Shown here in pieces: positions 1 to 17,339 of a stretch of 64,000 bases of DNA; within the stretch, counting starts at the first letter, position 1, and each line of letters opens with the position of its first letter. The DNA is from an uncultured Sphaerochaeta sp. Lineage in GTDB: Bacteria > Spirochaetota > Spirochaetia > Sphaerochaetales > Sphaerochaetaceae. The DNA lies in the NCBI RefSeq assembly GCF_963666015.1, contig NZ_OY762555.1:2294001-2358000 (forward strand), in the 5' to 3' direction. Position numbers and translations under genes: made by a program. The notes under the pieces are model-generated. The model worked only from the letters and a program-made list of their open reading frames with translations, was not told the origin of the DNA and made no database searches.

Positions 1-927
1 AAGACCGTGGATACTGGATTTCTCTATAGTACATACCCAATAGAACAGCAACAGATATTTGCGAATGAGGTATTGAAAGCAATGAGGTTTGACTTCCAGA
101 GGGGGAGTTGTGCCGTCTCAGTGCATCCTTTTACCACTACCATCGGTTCTGATGATATTCGGATCACCACGCGCTATACTGATCCTTCGGTAATGGACAG
201 TTTCAGTTCCACTGTTCATGAGGGTGGTCATGCTCTGTATGAGATGGGTGCCTCGAGTGCAATCCTGAAGGGGACCAGCTTGGCTTCTGGGGCTTCTCTG
301 GGAATGCATGAGTCCCAGAGCCGGCTCTGGGAGAATATGATTGCCAAGAGTCCTGAGTTCTGGCAGTACTACTATCCCCGATTCAAGGAACTGTTTCCTG
401 CACAGACTGCAGGGGTTTCCCTTGACCAGTTTATATTAGCAATAAACAAGGTGGAGAGAACCCCTATCAGGGTCAATGCTGATGAGGTGAGCTACAGTCT
501 GCATGTCATGCTTCGTTTTAATCTGGAGCAGAAGATTATTAATGGGGATGTCTCCATCGATGAGGTGCCCGAAGCGTGGAATGCTGAACACCGTTCTCTC
601 TTGGGTTTCACTCCTGTAACAATCAAGGAAGGGGTGCTGCAGGATATCCATTGGAGCAGTGGTGATTTCGGCTACTTCCCAACCTATGCTCTAGGAAATC
701 TCTATGGAGCACAGATTTGGGAAAAGGTGAAGGAAGATCTGCCGGTTTCCTCCTTGTTGCAGAGTGGTGATCTACTGGCCATCAGCGACTATCTGAAAAC
801 CTCAATCTATGAACGAGGGGCGGTCAATACCGGCCTTGAGACGCTGGAGAAAGTAACCAACAGAGGTCTTGACGCGAGTTTGTTCACAAGCTACCTTGAA
901 GACAAATTCAGCCGCTTGTTCGGCTAA
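1..927 (+). CDS. M32 family metallocarboxypeptidase, C-terminal part (5' end outside window)
   Basis: The frame is open from the first base, so this is the end of a longer gene. Metallocarboxypeptidases of this family (carboxypeptidase Taq type) are about 500 residues; about 307 are present. They release C-terminal amino acids in the cytoplasm. The zinc motif HEGGH lies near residue 73 of the visible part and is followed about 30 residues later by HESQSR, the other M32 hallmark that supplies the third zinc ligand. The C-terminal helical region is complete and ends in TAA. The GTG at position 7 is an internal codon, not a start. pgsA begins 12 bp downstream. Confidence 0.9.
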   Translation, partial: KTVDTGFLYSTYPIEQQQIFANEVLKAMRFDFQRGSCAVSVHPFTTTIGSDDIRITTRYTDPSVMDSFSSTVHEGGHALYEMGASSAILKGTSLASGASLGMHESQSRLWENMIAKSPEFWQYYYPRFKELFPAQTAGVSLDQFILAINKVERTPIRVNADEVSYSLHVMLRFNLEQKIINGDVSIDEVPEAWNAEHRSLLGFTPVTIKEGVLQDIHWSSGDFGYFPTYALGNLYGAQIWEKVKEDLPVSSLLQSGDLLAISDYLKTSIYERGAVNTGLETLEKVTNRGLDASLFTSYLEDKFSRLFG

Positions 928-939
928 TGAGAGGTCCGT

Positions 940-1536
940 ATGAATATTCCGAATAAGCTTACTGTGTCGCGGCTGATTATGGCGCCGCTGTTCTTTATTG
1001 CATTTCATCTTGGATCATGGTTCGGACCTTCCTTCCAGGATGCTTCATCCATACTTACGCTTGTCCTTTGGGCTCTGACTGAGTTGACCGATCTCTTGGA
1101 TGGCCAGATTGCAAGAAGCAAGAATTTGGTGACAGACTTAGGCAAGGTGATGGACCCCTTTGCTGACACGTTCAGTAGGCTGACGTATTTTGTCTGCCTC
1201 TCTGGAGCAGGCATCATGCCTCTTTGGACCTTTATCCTGATTATGTGGCGAGAATTCTCCATTCTGTTTGTCAGGATGTTGATGATGGGAAAAGGAAAGC
1301 CAGTCGCTGCAAATATCTGGGGGAAGAGCAAGGCCGTACTGTATGCGGTCAGTGGAGCTTTAGGTATCCTCTACATTGCGTTGGGTAACTGGGTTGGTGA
1401 ATCCTCCTTGATTCAGGTGATGCGTCCCATAGTCACAGGGGTTTTCGTATTGGCTGCATTGGCTGCTGTGATGTCCTTCCTGACTTATATCAAGGCTATC
1501 ATCCGTGACGGTAGTCTCTCTTCCATGAGCCGTTGA
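940..1536 (+). CDS. pgsA: CDP-alcohol phosphatidyltransferase, probable phosphatidylglycerophosphate synthase
   Basis: The 198-residue membrane protein should transfer a phosphatidyl group from CDP-diacylglycerol to an alcohol, most likely glycerol-3-phosphate, in the first committed step to phosphatidylglycerol. The complete family signature is visible at residues 51-76: D51..D54-G55..A58-R59, eight residues, G68...D72...D76. These residues bind metal and CDP. Several hydrophobic segments surround it (about 10-27, 35-50, 80-105, 125-145, 150-180). AGAGG lies 5 nt before the ATG. The next frame overlaps or abuts its stop. PgsA is the best guess from length and motif, but another acceptor alcohol cannot be excluded. 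Confidence 0.8.
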   Translation: MNIPNKLTVSRLIMAPLFFIAFHLGSWFGPSFQDASSILTLVLWALTELTDLLDGQIARSKNLVTDLGKVMDPFADTFSRLTYFVCLSGAGIMPLWTFILIMWREFSILFVRMLMMGKGKPVAANIWGKSKAVLYAVSGALGILYIALGNWVGESSLIQVMRPIVTGVFVLAALAAVMSFLTYIKAIIRDGSLSSMSR

Positions 1537-1538
1537 GT

Positions 1539-2327
1539 ATGCAACATTTAGAAGAACTCTCAAGTACTGTAGCAAGAAAGATAACATTCCTGTTGACCGA
1601 TGTTGATGACACCATCACTACCAATGGAAAATTGCGTCCAGCTGCCTTGGATGCCTTGTATCGACTTGAAAAGGCAGGAATCCGGACCATCTGTGTAACA
1701 GGTGGTTCAGCCGGTTGGGGGGATACTTATCTCCGCCAATGGCCGGTAGAGGCAGTGTTGAGTGAGAGCGGAGCTGTCTGCCTGTATCGCGAGAACGGTG
1801 CGATTCGTCATTTTGTGCATCCTTCAATTACGCAGGAGGGGTATCAGGAACGAGTGCAGGCGATGATTCAGCGGGTGCTTTCCACTGTCGATGGAGCAAA
1901 GGTGTCCAGTGATCAATTCGCACGAATATTCGATGTGGCTTTTGATCATGGAAGCGAACCCCCGTTTTTATCTGAAGATGGGATTGCGAAAATTGTCGGG
2001 ATTTGTAGGGACATGGGGGCTGGTACAGCCGTCAGTTCGATACACGTGAATGCTTGGTTTGGTTCTTTTGATAAATACGAAGGCTCAAGAGCTTTTTTTA
2101 CTCAGGTGCTTGGTCTCGATGAGCAGGAAATGCTGGATACCGGTTGTTACTGCGGGGATGCTCCTAATGATCAGGTGATGTTTTCCCGTTTTCCAGTGAG
2201 TTTTGGGGTTGGAAATATAAAAAAAAGAGCTGAATCGATGCAGTTTTTACCGACTTTTGTCGCAGAAAGTGAAGGTGGAGAAGGGTTTGCCGAGATAGTT
2301 GATGCTCTGCTTGCCAAACGGCAGTAA
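1539..2327 (+). CDS. HAD-superfamily (Cof/IIB type) phosphatase
   Basis: A 262-residue soluble phosphohydrolase. Motif I is DVDDT at residues 21-25, with the nucleophile Asp and acid/base Asp. The late motif GDAPND supplies the magnesium ligands, and the cap between them fits the IIB class (Cof, MPGP and sucrose-phosphatase relatives). The substrate cannot be told from sequence. I chose the ATG at 1539; a TTG at 1533 would overlap the pgsA stop and add only two residues. The two genes are probably co-transcribed. The frame ends 30 bp before the first rRNA promoter, and no clear terminator is seen between. Confidence 0.75.
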   Translation: MQHLEELSSTVARKITFLLTDVDDTITTNGKLRPAALDALYRLEKAGIRTICVTGGSAGWGDTYLRQWPVEAVLSESGAVCLYRENGAIRHFVHPSITQEGYQERVQAMIQRVLSTVDGAKVSSDQFARIFDVAFDHGSEPPFLSEDGIAKIVGICRDMGAGTAVSSIHVNAWFGSFDKYEGSRAFFTQVLGLDEQEMLDTGCYCGDAPNDQVMFSRFPVSFGVGNIKKRAESMQFLPTFVAESEGGEGFAEIVDALLAKRQ

Positions 2328-2356
2328 GATTTGTGAAAATTCTTTGAATAGAACGC

Positions 2357-2386
2357 TTGACACTATGAGAGGTCTTTTGCTATGTT
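2357..2386 (+). promoter_or_regulatory. Promoter of first rRNA operon
   Basis: A consensus TTGACA at 2357-2362 is followed after 18 nt by TATGTT at 2381-2386. The 25 nt upstream are AT-rich, as in UP elements. It lies about 250 nt before the 16S gene, outside the region shared with the second operon, so the two operons use different promoters. Confidence 0.75.
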
Positions 2387-2519
2387 ATCGGAGCACGCTA
2401 AACGACACTAATTCGTAAGCGAGCAGATTTTTGACAGACATATGAGAGAAGAGAAGAGAAGATATACCGCGAGATGATTGCCGTTTACGGCCGTTGATCA
2501 AGCGGGTTAGGAAGCTTTA

Positions 2520-4254
<1,735 letters not shown>

Positions 4255-4278
4255 ACAATGGCTCTATTGCTTCCTTTT

Positions 4279-4301
4279 CTTTTCTTCTCTTCTCTGATAT
4301 G
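4279..4301 (+). other. 3' arm of 16S processing stem, operon 1
   Basis: A pyrimidine-rich stretch in the internal spacer, complementary to the leader segment 2439-2461. Together they should fold into the pre-16S stalk cut by RNase III. It lies between the repeat shared with operon 2 and the tRNA-Ile gene, and its sequence differs from the matching position in operon 2. Confidence 0.65.
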
Positions 4302-4311
4302 TTCGTTATAC

Positions 4312-4385
4312 GGGACTGTAGCTCAGGTGGTTAGAGCGCGTGCCTGATAAGCACGAGGTCATAAGTTCAAGTCTTATCAGTCCCA
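4312..4385 (+). tRNA. ileT: tRNA-Ile (GAT)
   Basis: A 74-nt cloverleaf with acceptor GGGACTG/CAGTCCC, D-arm TAGCTCAG, anticodon loop ctGATaa (anticodon 4346-4348), T-loop GTTCAAG and discriminator A. CCA is not encoded. It is the only tRNA in the first 16S-23S spacer; the second spacer holds tRNA-Ala instead. Confidence 0.96.
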
Positions 4386-4471
4386 TATTCAGTTGCGAAG
4401 GCAACTGGTTTTTTTACAGTGCATTTGCTAGGGATAGCAGATCAAATTAGCGCAGGGATTGGAAGAATGAT

Positions 4472-7413
<2,942 letters not shown>

Positions 7414-7481
7414 TCATTATTCCAGTCCCTTGGGCTGCCAAGGCCGGTCGTGCGAGAACCTCGCGCTCCCAGGCGTTGGCC

Positions 7482-7598
<117 letters not shown>

Positions 7599-7685
7599 CT
7601 TTTTTGCTTTTTGCTTGTTCTTACAGTTTTATTGGACTGCCAAGACTCGTTGCATGTGAAGACCTGCAACCAAGTGTTGGAATTG

Positions 7686-7799
<114 letters not shown>

Positions 7800-7807
7800 T
7801 TTTTCTT

Positions 7808-7835
7808 TTTTCAAAACACAGAAATGTGTTACGAT
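7808..7835 (+). promoter_or_regulatory. Possible promoter for MFS gene, leaderless
   Basis: TTTTCA at 7808-7813 and TACGAT at 7830-7835 are 16 nt apart. The likely start codon is at 7845, only 9 nt after the -10 box, so transcription would start at or next to the ATG. The -35 match is weak (4 of 6). Confidence 0.4.
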
Positions 7836-7844
7836 TTGTACCAT

Positions 7845-8996
7845 ATGGGATCAATACGGTTCATTTGGTACAAAGGAATGCAGAATCTGATTCTGGTATA
7901 TCCTGTATATCCCTTACTGTTCAGTAAGGCAGGGCTTTCCTTGTCCCAAATATCCTTGTTGCTCGCGATTTGGTCGATACCTGTGATCCTCTTGGAGATT
8001 CCCAGTGGGGTGCTTGCAGATCGTTGGAGTCGGAGGTATCTCTTGATAATTTCAGGAGTGCTGAGAACGCTCTGTTTTACCATTTGGTTAGTTTTACCAC
8101 CCACATTCTTTGTGTATGCACTGGGCTTTCTTGCATGGGGGACTGCTGAAGCACTATCCTCAGGAGCTGAAGAAGCGTTGCTCTTCGATACTTTGAAGCT
8201 GGAGGGAAGACAAGAAGCGTTTGAAACCATCTATGGAAGGGGAATGGGCACTGCCTCGGTGGCTGTTGCCCTATCTTGTTTTACCGGTGGTTTTGTCGCG
8301 CAAAGATTTGGGTTTCCCATTGTGCTGTTGGTTTCAGTAATAGCCAGTCTTAGTGCAACTGGAATTGTCATGGGCAGTAATGAGGTGAATCTCTACAAAC
8401 GGAGACAAGAGCAACACACTTCGCTCTCCCTGGTGAAAGAGGCCCTTGTGCATATTTCAAAGAAACGCAGCCATGTATTTATGGTCCTCCTCCTGATTAT
8501 TCCAATCTCATTGCCTGGAGTCCTTGATGAATATGATCCCCTGATAGCTTCCTCATATGGTGTTACAACAACCTTTGTAGGATTCTGGACAGGTGGAAGG
8601 TATTTGTTGGAGTCCTTGGGAGCGTTTGCTGCACAGTATGTTTCTCGTAAGCGGGCAAAAGTTCCGGTATTATTATGTATTTCCGGTGGCGTCTCTCTTT
8701 TACTTTATGCCGTATTTGAGAAGAATTTCTTTCTTCCTCTCTATTTTCTTTTCTATTTCTTTCTCTCTGCTGCAGGTATTATCCAAGAGAATGTTGTTCA
8801 ACAAAGTATTGAAGACCAAGGTCGGTCGACCATTCATTCCTATATCAGTCTGGCAACAGATCTTCATGCGATGCTCGTGTTCTTGCTGTTAGGAACGCTT
8901 GTGAGTATTAATCACATCATATTTTTTGTTGCTCTGTATGGTGTGATTGTTTCTTTTCTCCTATTTTTAGGGCAGTCGAAAACAAAAAAAGCATAG
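7845..8996 (+). CDS. MFS transporter
   Basis: A 383-residue membrane protein with about 11-12 hydrophobic segments, typical of the major facilitator superfamily. The loop after the second segment reads GVLADRWSRR, the MFS loop 2-3 signature (G-x-x-x-D-R-x-x-R-R). Its N-terminus (QNLILVYPVYPLLF) resembles small MFS permeases of unknown substrate in Firmicutes and spirochaetes. Starts are possible at 7824, 7845 and 7878; none has a convincing ribosome-binding site, and 7845 best fits the family. The gene stands alone between two rRNA operons and no terminator is obvious after it. The substrate is unknown. Confidence 0.8.
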   Translation: MGSIRFIWYKGMQNLILVYPVYPLLFSKAGLSLSQISLLLAIWSIPVILLEIPSGVLADRWSRRYLLIISGVLRTLCFTIWLVLPPTFFVYALGFLAWGTAEALSSGAEEALLFDTLKLEGRQEAFETIYGRGMGTASVAVALSCFTGGFVAQRFGFPIVLLVSVIASLSATGIVMGSNEVNLYKRRQEQHTSLSLVKEALVHISKKRSHVFMVLLLIIPISLPGVLDEYDPLIASSYGVTTTFVGFWTGGRYLLESLGAFAAQYVSRKRAKVPVLLCISGGVSLLLYAVFEKNFFLPLYFLFYFFLSAAGIIQENVVQQSIEDQGRSTIHSYISLATDLHAMLVFLLLGTLVSINHIIFFVALYGVIVSFLLFLGQSKTKKA

Positions 8997-9139
8997 TATT
9001 CATATTATTCTTAAAATTTATTTTGTAGTCCTAAGCATAGTTTTTCTCTCAGAATAGTCGTGAATGGGTGATTCTATTCATACTATCCTTGGGAAATTGT
9101 GATGAATTTTGATTTCTTGCAGGATTTTTCAAAACCTAC

Positions 9140-9168
9140 TGGACAGTGAGTGGGAAGTCCTGTATAGT
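9140..9168 (+). promoter_or_regulatory. Promoter of second rRNA operon
   Basis: TGGACA at 9140-9145 and TATAGT at 9163-9168 are separated by 17 nt. The stretch upstream (9000-9135) is AT-rich and holds no gene. The sequence differs completely from the first operon's promoter. Confidence 0.65.
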
Positions 9169-9362
9169 CGCTTCTTGTCGGCCTACGCCGGCCGCCGGAA
9201 AAGCTTCCTTGGGAGCTTGGGAAAAAAGGCTCACAAGGGCCTTGACGGACAGGCGGCAAATCGGGTAAGTTGACCGAGCGCCACCCGGGAGGGTGGAGCG
9301 GGAAGATTTATGAAAGCAGAGCGCAGGGAAGAGATGAGAATAGGAAGGAAGCAACCCTTGAG

Positions 9363-11097
<1,735 letters not shown>

Positions 11098-11122
11098 GCA
11101 ATGGCCCTGAAGGGGGCGTGGA

Positions 11123-11146
11123 CTTCCTGTTCTCATCTCTTCCTTG
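11123..11146 (+). other. 3' arm of 16S processing stem, operon 2
   Basis: This spacer segment is complementary to leader positions 9324-9347. Its sequence differs from the arm in operon 1, but the pairing is kept. Confidence 0.65.
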
Positions 11147-11169
11147 TGTGATGGTGCATAGGCTTCAGC

Positions 11170-11243
11170 GGGGGCATAGCTCAGCTGGCTAGAGCATCGG
11201 CTTTGCAAGCCGAGGGTCAGGGGTTCGAATCCCCTTGCCTCCA
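11170..11243 (+). tRNA. alaT: tRNA-Ala (TGC)
   Basis: A 74-nt cloverleaf with acceptor GGGGGCA/TGCCTCC, D-arm TAGCTCAG, anticodon TGC at 11204-11206, T-loop GGTTCGAATCC and discriminator A. CCA is not encoded. It is the only tRNA in the second 16S-23S spacer. Confidence 0.96.
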
Positions 11244-11293
11244 GAGAGAAGAGGATTTTTGAAACAAATTAGCGCAGGGATTGGAAGAATGAT

Positions 11294-14235
<2,942 letters not shown>

Positions 14236-14303
14236 TCATTATTCCAGTCCCTTGGGCTGCCAAGGCCGGTCGTGCGAGAACCTCGCGCTCCCAGGCGTTG
14301 GCC

Positions 14304-14420
<117 letters not shown>

Positions 14421-14463
14421 CTTTTTTGCTTTCAACCGGTTTATCCGGTTTAAAACATAGATA

Positions 14464-14493
14464 GAGAAGAGGACGCAATAGCGTCCTTTTCTC
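14464..14493 (+). terminator. Terminator after second rRNA operon
   Basis: A stem GAGAAGAGGACGC (14464-14476) and GCGTCCTTTTCTC (14481-14493) with a 4-nt AATA loop. T residues lie in the 3' arm instead of a clean tail. It separates the rRNA operon from metN. Confidence 0.65.
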
Positions 14494-14496
14494 GTA

Positions 14497-14605
14497 TTCA
14501 GAGATCACGTACCTGATAGTCTAAAAGCTAGTAAGAGACTAGGATATGTTTGGAAACGGTACTCTTGCTCTTGTCAGTACCACTCCTTTTTACTATGATG
14601 GTACC
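14497..14605 (+). promoter_or_regulatory. Structured region and weak promoter before metNIQ
   Basis: A weak promoter TTCAGA (14497-14502)-17-TCTAAA (14520-14525) may start here. The RNA can form TAGTCT/AGACTA (14517-14541) and GGTACT/AGTACC (14558-14581). A further GGTACC at 14600-14605 could compete for GTACC at 14577-14581, so two folds exclude each other. I do not recognise any known S-adenosylmethionine riboswitch class. A regulatory role is inference. Confidence 0.35.
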
Positions 14606-14641
14606 AATTCATTTGAGAAAATGAATATTGAGGGTATAAGT

Positions 14642-15658
14642 ATGCAAATAAAGTTACATAATCTGAAGCGAACGTATGGAGATTTGCATGCGGTCAATGG
14701 AATAAGCCTTGAAATCCCTTCAAATACCATTTATGGAATCATCGGAAAGAGTGGTGCAGGTAAATCCACATTGGTTCGCCTGATCAGTTTGCTGGAACGA
14801 CCTGATGAAGGGGAAGTCTTCTTTGATGACGTGCGGGTCGACAATCTCCAGAAGCAATCACTTATAGAGCGAAGAAGAAGAGTTGGAATGATTTTCCAGA
14901 ACTTTAATCTCTTTTCCAGTAGAAATGCTGAACAGAATATTGCGTACCCATTGGAGATAACAGGCACCCCGAAGAACGAGATAACAACCCGTGTTGCGAG
15001 ATTGCTTTCTCTAGTTGGACTGGAAGGAAGGGGCAAAGCTCCGATCAGTACACTGAGTGGTGGACAAAAACAACGTGTGGCAATTGCCCGAGCGTTGGCT
15101 TGTGACCCAGACATTCTTTTCTGTGATGAAGCTACCAGTGCCCTCGATCCTCAAACTACCCATTCAATTCTCGCCTTGTTGAAGGAAATACAGAGGAAAA
15201 TGAGCCTTACTGTTGTCATGATCACTCACCAAATGGAAGTTGTTCGTGATGCATGCGACCAAGTAGCTGTCTTGAATGATGGTGTGGTGGTTGAACAAGG
15301 ATTAGTCACTGATATCTTCGCCAATCCCAGTAGTGAGGTTACCAAGGATTTCCTTTCTCACCTGGTGGGAGTGGATGAATCAGCAGAAGAAGCTGACAAG
15401 ATGGTGCAATGGTCAAAGAAAAGTGGTGCTTATACCTTACGCTTTAGGGGTGGGACCACTGACCAACCGATTCTCAGTAAGATAAGTCGGCAACTCTCAG
15501 TGGATTTCAATATCAGGGCTGGTGGTGTACAAAAGGTCGGTGATATTGAGATTGGGACAATGATAGTAGATATCAGTGGTGATGAAGATACCCGAAAAAA
15601 AGCCATCGAATCGCTCTCTCAAATGGGTGTAGTCGTTGAAGAGGAGGAGAGTGTATGA
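14642..15658 (+). CDS. metN: Methionine ABC transporter ATP-binding protein
   Basis: ATPase of the MetNIQ methionine importer, 338 residues from the ATG at 14642. Walker A GKSGAGKST is at 35-43, the signature LSGGQ and Walker B ILFCDEATSAL follow, and the last 80 or so residues fit the NIL (ACT-like) domain by which methionine inhibits the transporter from inside the cell. The open frame extends upstream to an ATG at 14546, but GAGGG 7 nt before 14642 and homology to MetN support the shorter start. Its last four bases overlap metI (ATGA), indicating coupled translation. Confidence 0.93.
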   Translation: MQIKLHNLKRTYGDLHAVNGISLEIPSNTIYGIIGKSGAGKSTLVRLISLLERPDEGEVFFDDVRVDNLQKQSLIERRRRVGMIFQNFNLFSSRNAEQNIAYPLEITGTPKNEITTRVARLLSLVGLEGRGKAPISTLSGGQKQRVAIARALACDPDILFCDEATSALDPQTTHSILALLKEIQRKMSLTVVMITHQMEVVRDACDQVAVLNDGVVVEQGLVTDIFANPSSEVTKDFLSHLVGVDESAEEADKMVQWSKKSGAYTLRFRGGTTDQPILSKISRQLSVDFNIRAGGVQKVGDIEIGTMIVDISGDEDTRKKAIESLSQMGVVVEEEESV

Positions 15659-16317
15659 GTAAGCTTTGGATACTGGTTTTTGGAGCAACCATGGAAACGC
15701 TGAGCATGGTCTTCTTTTCAACACTTTTTTCCCTCATTCTTGGACTTCCTCTTGGAATTCTGCTTTCAGCCACCTCTGGTGAGGACCAAGGGGGTATTAT
15801 CCCTCATCCTGTATTGAATAATGTGTTGGGAAGAATTGTGAATGTGCTTCGCTCTTTTCCCTTCATTATCCTTATGATTCTTCTATTTCCCTTATCGAGG
15901 TTGTTGATCGGTACCAGTATAGGTACCACCGCAACAATTGTTCCGCTGTCCATTGCAGCAGCGCCGTTTGTGGCTCGAGTAATCGAGACCGCACTGAAGG
16001 AGGTGGATCCGGGGGTCGTTCAGGCCGCCCGTGCTATGGGTTCCACAAATATGCAAATTGTCCGCAAGGTGTTGATACCTGAGGCCCTCCCCTCCTTGGT
16101 TAGCGGTGTTACCCTGACCATCATTAATCTCATCGGCTACTCGGCCATGGCTGGAGCAATTGGTGGGGGAGGATTGGGAGACCTGGCGATCAGGTACGGA
16201 TACCAACGATTCCGAGGCGACATTATGGTAGTAGCCGTTGTCGTCATTCTGGTCCTCGTTGAGGTGATCCAGGTGATCGGAAACAAGATTAGTGCCAAGC
16301 TGCTAGCACGGCGTTGA
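15655..16317 (+). CDS. metI: Methionine ABC transporter permease
   Basis: A 220-residue inner-membrane permease with about five hydrophobic segments. The cytoplasmic coupling motif of binding-protein-dependent permeases is visible as AARAMGS...VLIPEALP around residues 122-144, which docks on MetN. Length fits the MetI family (about 217). It overlaps metN by 4 bp and precedes metQ by 59 bp. Confidence 0.92.
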   Translation: MSKLWILVFGATMETLSMVFFSTLFSLILGLPLGILLSATSGEDQGGIIPHPVLNNVLGRIVNVLRSFPFIILMILLFPLSRLLIGTSIGTTATIVPLSIAAAPFVARVIETALKEVDPGVVQAARAMGSTNMQIVRKVLIPEALPSLVSGVTLTIINLIGYSAMAGAIGGGGLGDLAIRYGYQRFRGDIMVVAVVVILVLVEVIQVIGNKISAKLLARR

Positions 16318-16376
16318 TTCCATAAAATTGTCACTATGTACCTCTCATATAAAGGCGAGAGAAGGAGATGTTGTTC

Positions 16377-17183
16377 ATGAAAAAGATTCTAAGTATTTCA
16401 CTTGTGTTGTTGCTTGCATTTTCATTGTTTGCAGCAGGTACCAAAGAAGAGGCCGATTCCAATACATTGGTAGTCGGAGCCACCCCAGAACCCCATGCTG
16501 CTTTCCTCGAGTTGGTGGTTGAGGATCTTGCCCAGAAGGGAATTACCTTGAAGATCCAGGAGTTCACCGACTATGTAACTCCCAATGAGGCTCTGGAGAG
16601 TGGAGAGCTGGATGCAAACTTCTTCCAGCATATCCCCTATCTTGAGTCTTTCAACAAGGAGAAAGGATATCATCTGGCTAATGCAGGTGGTATTCACGTT
16701 GAGCCATTTGCTTTGTACTCAGAGCAGTATGATTCAATTGCCGAGCTCCCAGAAGGTGCAACGATTGCAATTCCAAATGATCCAACCAACGAGGGTAGGG
16801 CGTTGTTGTTGCTCCAGAGCGCTGGCTTGTTGACTCTTGATGCAAACGCTGGTCTTGAAGCGACGCCGCTGGATATTGCATCCAACCCCAAGAAGTTCTC
16901 TTTCCGAGAGATTGAGGCAGCAAGTCTTCCTCGTGTTCTCTCTGATGTCGATGCTGCCATCATCAATGGCAACTATGCCATTCCTGCTGGTTTGATTGCA
17001 ACCCAGGACGGTCTGCTCGTTGAGGGTGCTGACAGTCCCTATGTAAACGTTGTTGCTGTAAAGCAGGGACGCGAGAATGACAAGGCTATTGTTGCCTTGG
17101 TTGACGCACTGCGCAGTGATAAGATTACCTCATATGTTGCAGAGCGCTATCCCAATGGTGAAGTAGTACTTGTAACAGAGTAA
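16377..17183 (+). CDS. metQ: Methionine-binding protein of MetNIQ transporter
   Basis: Substrate-binding protein of the NlpA/MetQ family, 268 residues. AAGGAG ends 10 nt before the ATG at 16377, making this start better than the ATG at 16368. The N-terminus is a signal peptide (MKKILSISLVLLLAFSLFAAG) followed by TKEE. Most MetQ proteins are lipoproteins with a Cys at the cleavage site, but no Cys is present here. The protein is thus predicted to be a free periplasmic protein. Binding-domain features such as GATPEPHA and the NDPTNEGRAL stretch are kept. It ends the operon at a strong terminator. Confidence 0.92.
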   Translation: MKKILSISLVLLLAFSLFAAGTKEEADSNTLVVGATPEPHAAFLELVVEDLAQKGITLKIQEFTDYVTPNEALESGELDANFFQHIPYLESFNKEKGYHLANAGGIHVEPFALYSEQYDSIAELPEGATIAIPNDPTNEGRALLLLQSAGLLTLDANAGLEATPLDIASNPKKFSFREIEAASLPRVLSDVDAAIINGNYAIPAGLIATQDGLLVEGADSPYVNVVAVKQGRENDKAIVALVDALRSDKITSYVAERYPNGEVVLVTE

Positions 17184-17213
17184 CAGTATTGTAATGCTTA
17201 TATGCCTCCTTGC

Positions 17214-17236
17214 AGTGATGCTTGGAGGCGTTTTTT
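17214..17236 (+). terminator. Terminator after metNIQ
   Basis: GCCTCC (17214-17219) pairs with GGAGGC (17224-17229), followed by GTTTTTTG. The loop TTGCA-like region is short and may be extended. It ends the metNIQ transcript. Confidence 0.6.
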
Positions 17237-17265
17237 GTATAGATATACAGATATATTAATAAAAA

Positions 17266-17279
17266 TGAATAATAATACA
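17266..17279 (+). promoter_or_regulatory. Possible ARG box 1
   Basis: TGAATAATAATACA matches the ArgR palindrome TGAATAATTATTCA at 12 of 14 positions, just upstream of the argF promoter. ArgR control is inference; no argR gene is in the window. Confidence 0.35.
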
Positions 17280-17285
17280 GTAAAC

Positions 17286-17314
17286 TTGACATATATTGTA
17301 TAAATATGTACGAT
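17286..17314 (+). promoter_or_regulatory. Promoter of argF
   Basis: TTGACA at 17286-17291 and TACGAT at 17309-17314, exactly 17 nt apart. The start codon lies 25 nt downstream, with GGAGG between. The spacer holds a second ARG-like box, TGTATAAATATGTA (17297-17310, 10 of 14 matches), where a bound repressor would block polymerase. Confidence 0.7.
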
Positions 17315-17339
17315 AGCTACCATAGTAACGGAGGCTGAC

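Noticed and set aside
2431..2468. A second TTGACA in the first rRNA leader as a P2 promoter
   Set aside because: The nearest -10-like sequence (TATACC) is 26 nt away, too far; the stretch is explained by the processing stem.
14546..14641. N-terminal extension of metN
   Set aside because: The extra 32 residues are not family-like, and a better start with a binding site is at 14642.
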